From NCBI GenBank assembly GCA_027365215.1, contig DAHXNT010000011.1:1-12862 (forward strand): DNA of 12,862 nucleotides. The letters are read 5' to 3'. The stretch is from Microcaldota archaeon (GTDB lineage: Archaea; Micrarchaeota; Micrarchaeia; Micrarchaeales; Micrarchaeaceae). How positions within the stretch are numbered: the first letter of the stretch is position 1; each line of letters begins with the position of its first letter. This document shows, one piece after another, positions 12,361 to 12,862 of the stretch. A program made the position numbers and the translations under genes. Under the pieces are notes generated by a model that saw only the letters and a program-made list of their open reading frames with translations, did no database searches and was not told the DNA's origin.

Positions 12361-12862
12361 ATGAAGTACCCGTTCAGGTTCGAGAAGGTCAGGCCGTTCC
12401 AGAAGGAGATGATGGACGACGTCTTCTCGGCGCTGAAATCAAAGAGCAACATACTGCTGAACGCACCGACTGGCGTGGGCAAGACCGACGCATCGATCAG
12501 CGCAGCGCTCCCGTTCGCGCTCGAGAACGGGCTTGACGTGCTCTTCCTGACGCCCAAGATATCCCAGCACAGGATAGCCCTCGAGGTGCTTTCCGGAATA
12601 AAGGCGCAGTTCTACAAGGACCTCAAGTTCGTGGACATAGTCGGCAAGCAGAAGATGTGCACGAACCCCGCCGCGAACATGCTCGAGGGAGAGGTGTTCT
12701 ACAGCAAGTGCGAGAATCTCGTCAAGCAGGGCAGGTGCCCCTTCTACAAGGCGTTCAAGGAATATGCCAAGGATGACTCTATACCTGAGGAGATATCCGC
12801 GAGCGCGTTCATGGGGCACAACCGCATGCTCGGCGCGTCCTACGATTTCGGCGTCTGCGCGT
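12361..12862 (+). CDS. xpd: XPD/Rad3-family iron-sulfur DNA helicase (N-terminal part)
   Basis: This is a 5'-3' superfamily 2 DNA helicase of the XPD/Rad3/DinG group, cut by the right edge after 167 residues. Visible are a Q-motif-like start (YPFRFEKVRPFQKEMM), Walker A APTGVGKTDA (residues 35-44), motif Ia LFLTPKISQ (61-69), and four cysteines spaced like the [4Fe-4S] cluster: Cys100, Cys117, Cys126 and Cys166. The cluster domain splits the first motor domain in this family and is needed for unwinding. In archaea XPD acts in DNA repair or damage handling. The helicase boxes beyond motif Ia lie outside the window, so XPD itself cannot be fully separated from other iron-sulfur relatives. The start ATG agrees with the TATA box spacing. 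Confidence 0.88.
   Translation, partial: MKYPFRFEKVRPFQKEMMDDVFSALKSKSNILLNAPTGVGKTDASISAALPFALENGLDVLFLTPKISQHRIALEVLSGIKAQFYKDLKFVDIVGKQKMCTNPAANMLEGEVFYSKCENLVKQGRCPFYKAFKEYAKDDSIPEEISASAFMGHNRMLGASYDFGVCA

Noticed and set aside
12108..12557. 149-codon open frame on the minus strand
   Set aside because: Half of it is antisense to the XPD helicase; the rest is intergenic with no recognisable features.
1..12862. CRISPR arrays, insertion sequences, phage or plasmid genes
   Set aside because: No spaced repeat array, transposase, integrase or replication gene was found; the short repeats present are only paired copies.

Overview
The window is archaeal. It carries aIF1A, aIF2-beta, aEF1-beta, ribosomal protein L10e, Dph2 (diphthamide synthesis), an XPD-type helicase, a class III (archaeal type IV) prepilin, an archaeal 7S/SRP RNA, and TATA boxes about 25 bases ahead of several inferred transcript starts. 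Gene density, the prepilin N-terminus and a tRNA intron at a non-canonical site would suit a small-genome DPANN lineage such as Micrarchaeota, but that assignment is inference.

Layout. Positions 1-679 (minus) hold the translation-initiation pair aIF2-beta then aIF1A; aIF1A runs off the left edge and both use TTG starts. Positions 759-1238 (plus) are an RNA block: the SRP RNA, then tRNA-Ser(GCU), whose D-loop holds a 15-nt intron with a complete bulge-helix-bulge fold. Positions 1425-2690 (minus) encode glutamate dehydrogenase, divergent from a small pilin-like protein (2922-3398, plus) that ends in a hairpin plus pyrimidine tract. Positions 3503-5034 (minus) hold L10e followed by Dph2, divergent from ftsZ (5200-6234, plus). 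ftsZ meets rad50 (6241-8568, minus) tail to tail, 6 bases apart.

Positions 8664-10994 (minus) form a tight three-gene unit: a membrane-anchored S16/Lon-like serine protease with a large sequon-rich outer domain, then an eight-cysteine zinc-ribbon protein (TAATG overlap), then aEF1-beta (one-base gap), closed by a hairpin/T-run terminator. Positions 11091-12089 (minus) encode a four-helix membrane protein with a soluble C-terminal domain bearing a PLD-like HxR...DD segment. A 271-base intergenic stretch with an inverted repeat and a tandem 13-base repeat separates it from a probably leaderless, right-truncated XPD-family helicase (12361 to the edge, plus).

Most of the window is informational or housekeeping: translation, protein targeting, DNA repair and cell division. 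There is no sign of insertion sequences, CRISPR, phage or plasmid genes. The least explained parts are the tRNA intron, the protease/zinc-ribbon/aEF1-beta unit, the PLD-like membrane protein and the repeats ahead of the XPD gene.
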